In this document: in pieces, positions 1-5,571 of the stretch | Layout of the letters: each line of letters opens with the position of its first letter | Position numbering within the stretch: position 1 is the first letter of the stretch | From: Candidatus Bathyarchaeota archaeon | GTDB lineage: Archaea; Thermoproteota; Bathyarchaeia; 40CM-2-53-6; FEN-987 | NCBI GenBank assembly: GCA_003152955.1 | Contig: PMBQ01000135.1 | Coordinates: 1 to 11,562, forward strand | DNA length: 11,562 bases | Direction of reading: 5' to 3' | The notes under the pieces: model-generated | What the model was told of the DNA's origin: nothing | Database searches by the model: none | What the model saw: only the letters and a program-made list of their open reading frames with translations | Made by a program: the position numbers and the translations under genes

Positions 1-176
1 GTGTCGATGAAGTTGATTCCAAGTTCCGTGGCCTTCTGGAGAGCATCTATCACATCTTGTTTTCCATACGATCGACCCCAGCCCCATTCGCGGCTGCCCC
101 ACTGCCAAGTGCCCAACCCAACGGCTGAGATCTTGATACTTGATTTTCCGAGTTCTCGATATTCCAAATTTCCCAT
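1..176 (-). CDS. Aldo/keto reductase, N-terminal fragment cut by the window edge
   Basis: Reading leftward from the ATG at 176-174, 58 complete codons remain before the window ends. The product begins MGNLEYRELGKSSIKISAVG and continues LGTWQWG...GINFIDT. This is the first beta-alpha unit of the aldo/keto reductase TIM barrel: the YRELGKS start, the GLGTW strand, and the (I/F)DT that carries the catalytic Asp in this family. Members reduce carbonyls with NAD(P)H in the cytoplasm; the substrate cannot be told from this piece. A short tryptophan- and glycine-rich insert (WGSREWGWGRSYG) lies before the first long helix, as in some open-chain AKRs. An in-frame GTG lies farther upstream, but the family start matches the ATG, which has a weak AGGT about 4 nt upstream. 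The catalytic Tyr, Lys and His lie outside the window. Confidence 0.85.
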   Translation of the reverse strand, partial: MGNLEYRELGKSSIKISAVGLGTWQWGSREWGWGRSYGKQDVIDALQKATELGINFID

Positions 177-261
177 CAGACCTGTAAGTTCCTTGAACGT
201 TAGTTGCCTAATGAAAAACACATGCTCAGCACATTCATTGCAGTTGCGGTCTCTAGCCGGT

Positions 262-621
262 TCATCCTGCTCGTGTGCCGTTCGGCACGGGGCTTTCAGG
301 AACTGCGAGTACAGGTCTTATTCCATCGGCGTATCCGATGTCGAATAGCATGGCTTCCGAAATCTGACCCATCATTTTCTTGGGTTCAAGGTTGACCACG
401 AACAGCGCCTGCTTTCCTTCAACTTCTCTTGGGTTTTGGCGTTCCTTCCTCATTCCAACTAGGACCGATCGTTTGCTGTCGCCCAAATTTACGATGAGCC
501 TCATCAGCTTGTCTGACCCTTCGATGTCTTCCACTCGTTCGATCGTTCCGATACGAACATCGATCTTCTCGAGTAGTTCAGGGGGAATGTTCGGTTTTAC
601 TGGCACGACTTTTGTTGTCAT
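262..621 (-). CDS. Small tRNA-binding OB-fold protein (MetRS C-terminal / CsaA / EMAP-II-like)
   Basis: A 119-residue protein, ATG to TGA, made almost wholly of one tRNA-binding OB-fold domain. Visible family features are the first strand DVRIGTIERVEDIEGSDKL (about residues 21-39), the middle strands LIVNLGD and RSVLVGM, and the strand-turn FVVNLEPKKMMGQISEAML, which matches the NLKPxKxxGxxSxGM motif of the EMAP-II and MetRS C-terminal domains. In those families the domain binds tRNA elbows non-specifically and helps synthetases in trans, or acts as a dimeric chaperone-like CsaA. No synthetase catalytic domain is attached, so this is a free-standing version. An N-terminal tail of about 18 residues (MTTKVVPVKPNIPPELLEK) precedes the fold. 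The gene lies 60 nt after the ABC permease stop on the same strand. A TATA-like element in that gap suggests it can be transcribed separately. Confidence 0.85.
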   Translation of the reverse strand: MTTKVVPVKPNIPPELLEKIDVRIGTIERVEDIEGSDKLMRLIVNLGDSKRSVLVGMRKERQNPREVEGKQALFVVNLEPKKMMGQISEAMLFDIGYADGIRPVLAVPESPVPNGTRAG

Positions 622-645
622 AGCAGTCGGGTTAACAAGTGCTTT

Positions 646-657
646 GTGTGATATAGG
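646..657 (-). promoter_or_regulatory. Candidate TATA box for the tRNA-binding protein gene, predicting a very short leader
   Basis: On the minus strand the 60-nt gap between the permease stop (682) and the ATG at 621 contains CCCTATATCACA, preceded by a pyrimidine tract (CCCTCTCTCTCCC). The centre of TATAT is about 31 nt upstream of the ATG. With the usual archaeal TATA-to-start distance of about 25-27 nt, transcription would begin roughly 5 nt before the ATG, giving a nearly leaderless mRNA. This fits the absence of a Shine-Dalgarno site in front of this gene. The call is from motif and spacing only. Confidence 0.35.
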
Positions 658-681
658 GAGAGAGAGGGTTATGCGTCTGCA

Positions 682-1512
682 TTAGCTGGTGGCGATGCTG
701 CCCTGCATGCGGGCGCCCTCTTCGATCTTGTTGAACGAAACAAACCCTACGATGAGCATAGAAATCGAGAGAATGATTGCCGTGACGAATTCTACTGTCA
801 ACGGTAGGATCGTTGGTGAAGCTAGGGCAGCGTGGCGCATAAGGTCAATGAAGTACGTGAACGGGATTGCCATGCAGACATACCGGAATGGTGTCGGGAT
901 CACGGTGATCGGGAAGAGTGCTCCCGTGAGAATCATGTAGCCGAAGAAGACAAGGTTCGAAATTGTAGTGTAGGATTTGATGCGCATCGTCAAGCCAGCG
1001 AAGAACAAACCGAATCCTATCAGACCCACCTCGTAAAGTCCGAATCCCAGCAGGAAGAGACCTGGGTCAAGGAGGGTGATGATGCCACCACCGACCAAGT
1101 AGAGGAGAAAAGTTGTGTAGCCGATTATCACTGCATCCGTTATGAAGATGCGCGCCCACCTGCCCACAATCAGTGTCACTCGACTTGCTGGGGCAAGGAA
1201 GAACTGCTCCAAGGTGCCGGCCATTTGCTCGTTTCTGACAGTCTGACCCATACCCCAAACCGACGTGCTGAAGAGAATTATGAAGACGAACCCGAGGAGG
1301 AAGAAACTGAACCCTCCCTCATGAGAGTCTACTGAGGTTGTTGGTGCGAATAGCGTCACGCCCAAGGCGAAGAAGAAGAACCAAAGTGGGGTTGAGATCA
1401 GGTCCCCTAGCATCCAAGCTGGTTGACGAATGTACGAGCGCAGGTCCCTCAGGAATGCGGCCCTGAACTCAGCGATGAGCCTCAAGATTGAGTTAGTATT
1501 TTGAGAATTCAC
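682..1512 (-). CDS. ABC-2 type transporter permease, second subunit
   Basis: A 276-residue integral membrane protein with about six hydrophobic segments (roughly residues 34-56, 67-86, 123-147, 151-175, 183-205 and 238-260), typical of ABC-2 exporter permeases. The conserved cytoplasmic coupling segment between the second and third membrane segments reads NEQMAGTLEQFFLAPASR (about 94-111). The start is a GTG at 1512, with GGTGTGA a few bases upstream, and lies 20 nt inside the end of the preceding permease gene, which implies translational coupling. The same coupling segment occurs in the upstream permease, so the two are paralogues and probably form a heterodimer with a pair of the ATPase subunits. 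ABC-2 systems of this kind export drugs, lipids or polysaccharides; the substrate here is unknown. Confidence 0.88.
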   Translation of the reverse strand: MNSQNTNSILRLIAEFRAAFLRDLRSYIRQPAWMLGDLISTPLWFFFFALGVTLFAPTTSVDSHEGGFSFFLLGFVFIILFSTSVWGMGQTVRNEQMAGTLEQFFLAPASRVTLIVGRWARIFITDAVIIGYTTFLLYLVGGGIITLLDPGLFLLGFGLYEVGLIGFGLFFAGLTMRIKSYTTISNLVFFGYMILTGALFPITVIPTPFRYVCMAIPFTYFIDLMRHAALASPTILPLTVEFVTAIILSISMLIVGFVSFNKIEEGARMQGSIATS

Positions 1513-2332
1513 CCGTCACACCCGCTCTCTTTTCAATTCGCTTGAAGATTGCATAACCAAGCGTGGGATACGCCAGCGCCAAGGCTAGGAGCACAAAGAC
1601 GCTTCCGTAAAGGTTGACTAGGGTTTGGTTGGCTAGGATGATTTGGCGCATGTCGTCTATAACGTAAGTTTGCGGTAGGATACCTGACAGGAACTGCGCC
1701 CAGTATGGTAAGAAGGTTACCGGATAGTAGGTTCCGGTCAGTGTAGCGAAGAGTAGATTGACGATTTGAGTGAAGACGTATGGCTCTTTGAACCTGATCA
1801 CGAAGCCGGCGAATAGGAATCCGATCCCGAACATTGGAATCAGTCCCACCAGCAAAGTCAGAAAGGCTGGGATGAGGTTCAGGAATGATGAGGGGAGCGC
1901 GATCGCTAGGGTCACGCCTACCACAATGAAGAATATGCCCGTAGTGATCACCACGTCCGTCAGACTTATTCCGACCAGTAGCGTGAAACGGTTTACTGGA
2001 GCCAGAAAGTTCTGTTCCAAGGTACCTTTCATTTGTTCATCCCGCAGTGCCACGCCCACGTCTTCAACAACCACCCAACTTGTCATCCAGACGGCGCTCC
2101 CGAGAATCTCGTAGACGATGATGTTGCTAGTACCTGTTCGAGCTGCAAAGTTTGCAGTAGCGTTTCCTCCGCCAACGAACTGCCCCATACCAAAGATGAG
2201 CAATGTGAACAGGAACGGTATGAAGAGATAGATGAGAAAGTTTCCCGGATAACGGATGTAATGTTTGACTCCTTTCCAGAAGATCGCAGCCAACGCTTGA
2301 GTCGTGGCTTTCGTTCTTGAACTCGTTCGCAT
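1493..2332 (-). CDS. ABC-2 type transporter permease, first subunit
   Basis: A 279-residue membrane protein with about six hydrophobic segments (roughly residues 31-51, 70-90, 118-146, 150-178, 186-210 and 240-263). It carries the ABC-2 coupling segment DEQMKGTLEQNFLAPVNR (about 98-115), nearly the same as in the next gene. A positively charged N-terminus (MRTSSRTKATTQ) precedes the first membrane segment. The ATG lies 1 nt after the ATPase stop codon and has only AGG immediately before it, so translation probably depends on ribosomes finishing the ATPase gene. The TAA stop lies inside the start of the second permease gene. Together the two permeases should form the membrane pore of an exporter. 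The substrate cannot be read from the sequence. Confidence 0.88.
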   Translation of the reverse strand: MRTSSRTKATTQALAAIFWKGVKHYIRYPGNFLIYLFIPFLFTLLIFGMGQFVGGGNATANFAARTGTSNIIVYEILGSAVWMTSWVVVEDVGVALRDEQMKGTLEQNFLAPVNRFTLLVGISLTDVVITTGIFFIVVGVTLAIALPSSFLNLIPAFLTLLVGLIPMFGIGFLFAGFVIRFKEPYVFTQIVNLLFATLTGTYYPVTFLPYWAQFLSGILPQTYVIDDMRQIILANQTLVNLYGSVFVLLALALAYPTLGYAIFKRIEKRAGVTGEFSKY

Positions 2333-2333
2333 C

Positions 2334-3329
2334 CTAATCTCGCAGACTCCTACCCGTCTCCGCGATGAAGACGTCTTCCAATGTAGGTTCGATGAAGCTG
2401 ACCTTGGTTATGGTTGTCTGCTTTCGAACTAGGAATTCCAGAATCCTGGGCAATACTTCCTTCCCCTTTTCCGCGTGAATCCGCAGCAGTCCCTTATCGC
2501 CTGAAGGGTCAGCTGTGGTAACGGCCACTTTGCTTATTTCGCTGAAGGATTCAAGAGCCTCTGCAACATGGTCGGATATGTTTCTTGCTTCGATCTCGAT
2601 GATATCGTTGCTTTTCACTTTCTCTTTGAGGTCCCCAGGTGGGCCGAGCCTCACGATCTTGCCGTGATCTATGATGGCTACCCGGTCGCTCAAGATATCC
2701 GCTTCCTCCATGTTGTGTGTGGTTAGAATGATCGCATGCCCTTTCTTCTTCAAGTCACGAATTATGTCTCGAATCAACCGCGAGGATTGTGGATCTAGGC
2801 TAGCTGTGGGTTCATCGAAAAGGAGCACGGGCGCCTCGTTAAGCAGCGCTTTCGCGAACGATAGGCGGATTCGCATACCGGTCGAATAATTCTCAACCAA
2901 CGTGCCTTCACGTTCCGTCAAACCCACAAGATCCAGCAGCTCCTCGATGCGCTTCTTCCCGTAGCCGCTTTCAATGTGGTACAGCGCAGCGAAATATTCC
3001 AAGTTCTCGCGCCCTGTCAGCTTCCAATACAAGGTTCTCTCCCCAGTTAGCATGACGCCCAAGTTCTCGCGAACTCTTTGCTGGTCCTTCATCACGCTGA
3101 ATCCGTTCACGAGAGCGTCGCCCGAGCTAGGGGTAATCAATGTGCAGAGCATTTTGATGGTCGTGGTCTTGCCAGCGCCGTTCGGTCCCAGAAGCCCAAA
3201 GATTTCGCCTTTCGGTACGCCGAAACTTATGCTGTCCACTGCTACCAAAGAACGCGGAGCTTTGCGAAAGAGCGGTCCTTCCTTGGTCTCGAAAACCTTG
3301 GAGAGTAACTGAACCTCAACTGGGTTCAT
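2334..3329 (-). CDS. ABC transporter ATP-binding protein (ABC-2 exporter family)
   Basis: A 331-residue ATPase. Visible motifs are Walker A GPNGAGKTT (48-56, Lys54), a signature loop YSTGMRIRLSFAKALL (148-163) in place of canonical LSGGQ, Walker B VLLFDEPTASLDP (168-180, catalytic Glu173) and the H-loop LTTHNMEEAD (His205). The Q-loop region (about 91-109) reads VMLTGERTLYWKLTGREN and has no Gln; the (D/E)R-(S/T)-xYWxLTGREN form and the STGM signature both occur in ABC-2 drug- and Na-exporter ATPases such as the DrrA/NatA/CcmA group. Residues after about 225 form the extra C-terminal domain common in this group. The protein should power export by the two permeases encoded directly downstream (1-nt gap). 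It is the first gene of that operon, 148 nt after the Lrp gene. Confidence 0.93.
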   Translation of the reverse strand: MNPVEVQLLSKVFETKEGPLFRKAPRSLVAVDSISFGVPKGEIFGLLGPNGAGKTTTIKMLCTLITPSSGDALVNGFSVMKDQQRVRENLGVMLTGERTLYWKLTGRENLEYFAALYHIESGYGKKRIEELLDLVGLTEREGTLVENYSTGMRIRLSFAKALLNEAPVLLFDEPTASLDPQSSRLIRDIIRDLKKKGHAIILTTHNMEEADILSDRVAIIDHGKIVRLGPPGDLKEKVKSNDIIEIEARNISDHVAEALESFSEISKVAVTTADPSGDKGLLRIHAEKGKEVLPRILEFLVRKQTTITKVSFIEPTLEDVFIAETGRSLRD

Positions 3330-3373
3330 CGTAGGTCAACTTTCTCCGGAAAGGCCCAACGACTCGAACCGTT

Positions 3374-3396
3374 CCTAATTAGTTTGCTAATCTAGG
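3374..3396 (-). promoter_or_regulatory. Inverted repeat upstream of the ABC exporter operon, possible operator overlapping its promoter
   Basis: The repeat is CCTAATTAG, loop TTTG, then CTAAT-C-TAGG: nine pairs with one bulged base. The core ATTAG-TTTG-CTAAT (3378-3391) is perfect. It sits 45-67 nt upstream of the ATPase ATG in the 148-nt gap after the Lrp gene. The minus strand of this element includes CTAATTAG, which could serve as a weak TATA element with a transcription start near 3352, so a protein bound here could block the promoter. Its TTAG/CTAA half-sites recur in the Lrp-argG region. The rest of this gap shows only a short GTAA-TAT-TTAC repeat at 3457-3467. Confidence 0.35.
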
Positions 3397-3477
3397 TTCT
3401 ATCAATGTGTCGGATGACGCGTCCCAGCTGTTATCGTCCCCTCGATAGCGAATACCGTAATATTTACAGAGCATTTC

Positions 3478-3927
3478 CTAGATCTTTACACCGATCTCTT
3501 CTTTCACGGTCCTCAGAACGATCATTGTTTCGGTTCCGGCCACTCCGGCTATGTTTCCAATTTCAAGAATGATTTTGCTAAGCTCATCCGTCCCGGTAGT
3601 CTTGATCTTGAGGATCGAGTAATACTGCCCAGTTACATCATAGATTTCATAGACATCATCAAATTTCTTGAGAGCATCCAACATACCAGGAAAGGCCTTC
3701 GGGTCAGCGCGAACGAGCACTATCGCCGTAAGCATCTTCCCGACTGCCTTGGGCTCGACGATGGCTTCGAAACTCTTGATGACGCCTCTGTCGTGCATCT
3801 TCTTGACTCGGACGAAGACGGTGGCTTCACTCACTCCCGCGTCTTCCCCAATCTTCTTGAATGATGACCGTCCATCATGTTGAAGGTCACGCAGGATTTT
3901 CCGATCTACTTCGTCCAAATCGACCAT
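3478..3927 (-). CDS. Lrp/AsnC family transcriptional regulator
   Basis: A 149-residue protein with the standard Lrp/AsnC plan. An N-terminal winged helix-turn-helix occupies about residues 4-58 (EVDRKILRDLQHDGR, then KIGEDAGVSEATVFVRVKKM as helix-turn-helix, then RGVIKSFEAIVEP as wing). The C-terminal RAM ligand-binding domain covers about 65-149 (TAIVLVRADP, then VTGQYYSILKIKTTGTDEL, then ETMIVLRTVKEE). Length and layout match the family. Such proteins form dimers and octamers and respond to amino acids. The gene is divergent from argG across 137 bp; in Sulfolobus the Lrp-type LysM is likewise encoded beside LysW-pathway genes and controls them. Regulation of the arginine cluster, and of itself, is the natural inference, with the effector unknown. 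Paired palindromes lie in the shared promoter region. Confidence 0.92.
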   Translation of the reverse strand: MVDLDEVDRKILRDLQHDGRSSFKKIGEDAGVSEATVFVRVKKMHDRGVIKSFEAIVEPKAVGKMLTAIVLVRADPKAFPGMLDALKKFDDVYEIYDVTGQYYSILKIKTTGTDELSKIILEIGNIAGVAGTETMIVLRTVKEEIGVKI

Positions 3928-3983
3928 GTTGATCCATCCAGAATAGACGTCAGGTTGTTAATGGGAGATGTTCTCAAAAATGT

Positions 3984-3993
3984 CTTAGCTAAG
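3984..3993. promoter_or_regulatory. Perfect palindrome CTTAGCTAAG in the lrp-argG divergent region
   Basis: A perfect 10-bp palindrome lies 57-66 bp upstream of the Lrp ATG and 72-81 bp upstream of the argG ATG. Its centre (3988.5) is 21.5 bp from the centre of the AT-rich palindrome at 4000-4020, about two helical turns, as expected for sites bound on one DNA face by a multimeric Lrp-type protein. On the minus strand it sits just upstream of ACATTTTTGAG, a poor but possible TATA element for the regulator gene. The operator role is inferred. Confidence 0.4.
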
Positions 3994-3999
3994 CAACAT

Positions 4000-4020
4000 T
4001 TATTAAGGATTCTTTAATAA
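4000..4020. promoter_or_regulatory. AT-rich inverted repeat TTATTAA-N7-TTAATAA, candidate operator over the argG promoter
   Basis: The two 7-base arms are perfect inverted copies around GGATTCT, and two of the three inner pairs also match, so the element is close to a 21-bp palindrome. AT-rich imperfect palindromes are typical Lrp/AsnC targets. It overlaps the best TATA candidate for argG, so bound regulator could compete with TBP. The symmetry also means each arm could act as a TATA element for one of the divergent genes. Confidence 0.45.
4013..4020 (+). promoter_or_regulatory. Candidate TATA box for argG (TTTAATAA)
   Basis: TTTAATAA ends 44 nt before the argG ATG. A start about 26 nt downstream of its centre would fall near 4043 and give a leader of about 22 nt containing GGTG (4055-4058), which is a suitable Shine-Dalgarno core 6 nt before the ATG. 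TTTATTAA at 3999-4006 is an alternative that would give a leader of about 36 nt. Confidence 0.4.
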
Positions 4021-4064
4021 TTGGGGCAATTTCATAAGGAATCCACACAATTTCGGTGTTCTAA

Positions 4065-5318
4065 ATGAGCGACAAAATAGTCTTGGCTTACTCGGGTGGA
4101 CTGGACACATCAGTCGCCATCCGGTGGATAAAAGAGAAGTACGGTTACGAAGTGGTTACACTGACCGTCGATGTAGGTCAAGCAGACGACCTACCGGAAG
4201 TTGAGAAGAAATCAACTCTCGTAGGTGCCATTAAACACTACACACTCGATGCAAAGCGAGAGTTCGTTGAAGACTACGTGTTCCCCGCGATCAAGGCAAA
4301 TGCACTGTACGAGCGGAAATACCCAGTAAGTACCGCACTTGCCCGACCACTAATTGCACGGAAGCTTGTTGAAGTCGCCCAAAAGGAAGAGGCAGTCGCC
4401 GTCGCTCACGGATGCACTGGAAAAGGGAACGATCAAGTCAGATTCGAGGTAAGCATCAAAGCCTACGACCCGAAATTGAAAATTGTCGCACCAGCCCGCG
4501 AATGGAACCTCTCCCGAGAAGAGGAGATCCACTATGCTGAGAAGTACGGGATTCCAATCCCCAACGACCTTGAAAACCCGTACAGTGTGGATCAGAATCT
4601 GTGGGGTCGGTCGATAGAATGTGGAGTACTCGAGAATCCATCGAGTGAACCACCCGCTGCCATATACGAATGGACCAATGCACCGGAACAAGCCCCCGAC
4701 AAGCCAGAGTACGTCAACATAGAATTCGAGAAAGGCGTCCCGGTCGCCATAAACCATGAACGCTTGGGCCCAGTCGAGATTGTGAAGAAACTCAACTACA
4801 TCGCTGGCAAGCACGGTGTCGGCCGAATCGATCACATTGAAGACAGACTGGTCGGGATCAAATCACGGGAGATTTACGAGTGTCCTGCAGCAACACTTCT
4901 CATCGAAGCACACAAGGAGCTTGAGAAGATGGTCCTCACTCGTCACGAGGTTTGGTTCAAGCAGCATATCGACGACGAATGGAGTAACCTGGTCTACACG
5001 GGACTTTGGAATGACCCGTTGAAAGAGGATCTGGACAAGTTCATCGAGAAGACCCAGGAACACGTCTCGGGTGATGTTCGGCTAAAGATCTACAAGGGCT
5101 CGGTACAGGTTGTAGGAAGAAGCTCGCCGATGTCGTTGTACGACACAGCCTTGGCGACTTACGACGGCTCATCTACATTCGATCAATCCTGGTCGAATGG
5201 GTTCATAGAGATCTGGGCAATGCCAACGGTAGTAGCCAACGCACGCTCGCGACAACACCAATCAAAACTGCTACAGGACAATGCGGTTCCAGGAACCAAA
5301 CCGCATGCTGCTAAGTAG
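4065..5318 (+). CDS. argG: Argininosuccinate synthase
   Basis: A 417-residue cytoplasmic enzyme that joins citrulline and aspartate with ATP to make argininosuccinate, the penultimate step of arginine synthesis. The N-terminal PP-loop ATP-pyrophosphatase motif is AYSGGLDTS (residues 8-16). Further family signatures are VTLTVDVGQ, the ALARPLIARKLVEVA segment, HGCTGKGNDQVRFE (nucleotide and aspartate binding), the EWNLSREEEIHYAEKYGIPIP stretch, PYSVDQNLWGRSIECG (citrulline site) and GRIDHIEDRLVGIKSREIYE. Length and motif order match ArgG throughout; the last 20 or so residues (from about RQHQSKLL) are a variable tail. It is the first gene of the rightward cluster, 137 bp from the divergent Lrp regulator and 75 nt before lysW. 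The start ATG is supported by the exact family N-terminus. Confidence 0.97.
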   Translation: MSDKIVLAYSGGLDTSVAIRWIKEKYGYEVVTLTVDVGQADDLPEVEKKSTLVGAIKHYTLDAKREFVEDYVFPAIKANALYERKYPVSTALARPLIARKLVEVAQKEEAVAVAHGCTGKGNDQVRFEVSIKAYDPKLKIVAPAREWNLSREEEIHYAEKYGIPIPNDLENPYSVDQNLWGRSIECGVLENPSSEPPAAIYEWTNAPEQAPDKPEYVNIEFEKGVPVAINHERLGPVEIVKKLNYIAGKHGVGRIDHIEDRLVGIKSREIYECPAATLLIEAHKELEKMVLTRHEVWFKQHIDDEWSNLVYTGLWNDPLKEDLDKFIEKTQEHVSGDVRLKIYKGSVQVVGRSSPMSLYDTALATYDGSSTFDQSWSNGFIEIWAMPTVVANARSRQHQSKLLQDNAVPGTKPHAAK

Positions 5319-5393
5319 AAAGCCTCCGCAACTGACCTGCATTAGGTGCTCTGGCCAGAGTATTCCGCAGTTCGACACGAAGGAGGTGAGGTA
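5319..5393 (+). promoter_or_regulatory. argG-lysW gap with a possible structured RNA masking the lysW ribosome site
   Basis: This 75-nt gap can be drawn as a nested RNA. CCTCC (5323-5327), directly after the argG stop, pairs with GGAGG of the lysW Shine-Dalgarno site (5382-5386). AACTG (5330-5334) pairs with CAGTT (5368-5372). Inside lie two small hairpins, ACCT-GCATT-AGGT (5335-5347) and CTCT-GGCC-AGAG (5349-5360, a perfect 12-bp palindrome in DNA). The helices are short, so chance is possible. If real, a ribosome ending at the argG stop would cover the CCTCC side and free the lysW site. No convincing TATA element was seen here. Confidence 0.35.
5381..5390 (+). promoter_or_regulatory. Strong Shine-Dalgarno site of lysW
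   Basis: AGGAGGTGAG matches GGAGGTGA, the complement of the archaeal 16S 3' end, over eight bases and sits 3 nt before the ATG at 5394. It is by far the best ribosome site in the cluster, which suits a carrier protein needed in excess over its enzymes. It fixes the lysW start at 5394 rather than the in-frame GTG at 5346. Confidence 0.8.
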
Positions 5394-5567
5394 ATGTCGG
5401 AAAATAAGTGCCCTGACTGCGAAGCTTGGATTCAAGTTCCAGAGGACGCAGTCGACGGCGAGATCGTCACGTGTCCTGACTGCGGCCTCGACTTCCAAGT
5501 CACCCGTAACGGACAAACTAGTTCGATCAAACCGGTAGTCATCGAAAAAGAAGACTGGGGCGAATAG
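5394..5567 (+). CDS. lysW: LysW amino-group carrier protein
   Basis: A 57-residue acidic carrier. The N-terminal half has two zinc-type CPDC pairs (Cys6/Cys9 and Cys27/Cys30) framing a small beta fold; the C-terminus is EDWGE (53-57), the hallmark of LysW/ArgW. In this family the gamma-carboxyl of the terminal Glu (here Glu57) forms an isopeptide bond with the amino group of glutamate or 2-aminoadipate, protecting it through phosphorylation, reduction and transamination and presenting it to enzymes by charge. Length (family about 53-60) and both motifs are intact. The start at 5394 is set by the strong AGGAGGTGAG site; the longer reading from 5346 would add a tail unlike the family. It is followed after 4 nt by the ligase gene that loads it. 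Confidence 0.97.
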   Translation: MSENKCPDCEAWIQVPEDAVDGEIVTCPDCGLDFQVTRNGQTSSIKPVVIEKEDWGE

Positions 5568-5571
5568 AGCT

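Noticed and set aside
1..348. Open frame of 115 codons on the plus strand at the left edge
   Set aside because: The minus strand encodes a recognisable aldo/keto reductase N-terminus and the end of the tRNA-binding protein over the same bases.
832..1335. Open frame of 167 codons on the plus strand, opposite the second permease
   Set aside because: The product is highly charged with no recognisable fold, and it lies wholly antisense to a clear ABC-2 permease. It is a reading-frame shadow.
2998..3072. Repeated AAGTTCTCGCG at about 3000 and 3060
   Set aside because: Both copies encode RENL in the ATPase reading frame (TGRENL and VRENL); a coding coincidence rather than a functional repeat.
3457..3467. 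GTAA-TAT-TTAC inverted repeat after the Lrp stop codon
   Set aside because: Too short, and no T-run follows on the transcribed strand, so it is not supported as a terminator; only weakly possible as a distal TATA element for the exporter.
4350..4835. Open frame of 161 codons on the minus strand within argG
   Set aside because: Antisense to an intact, conserved argG; no family resemblance.
5346..5393. Longer lysW reading from an upstream GTG
   Set aside because: The added residues do not match LysW proteins, and the strong AGGAGGTGAG site points to the ATG at 5394.
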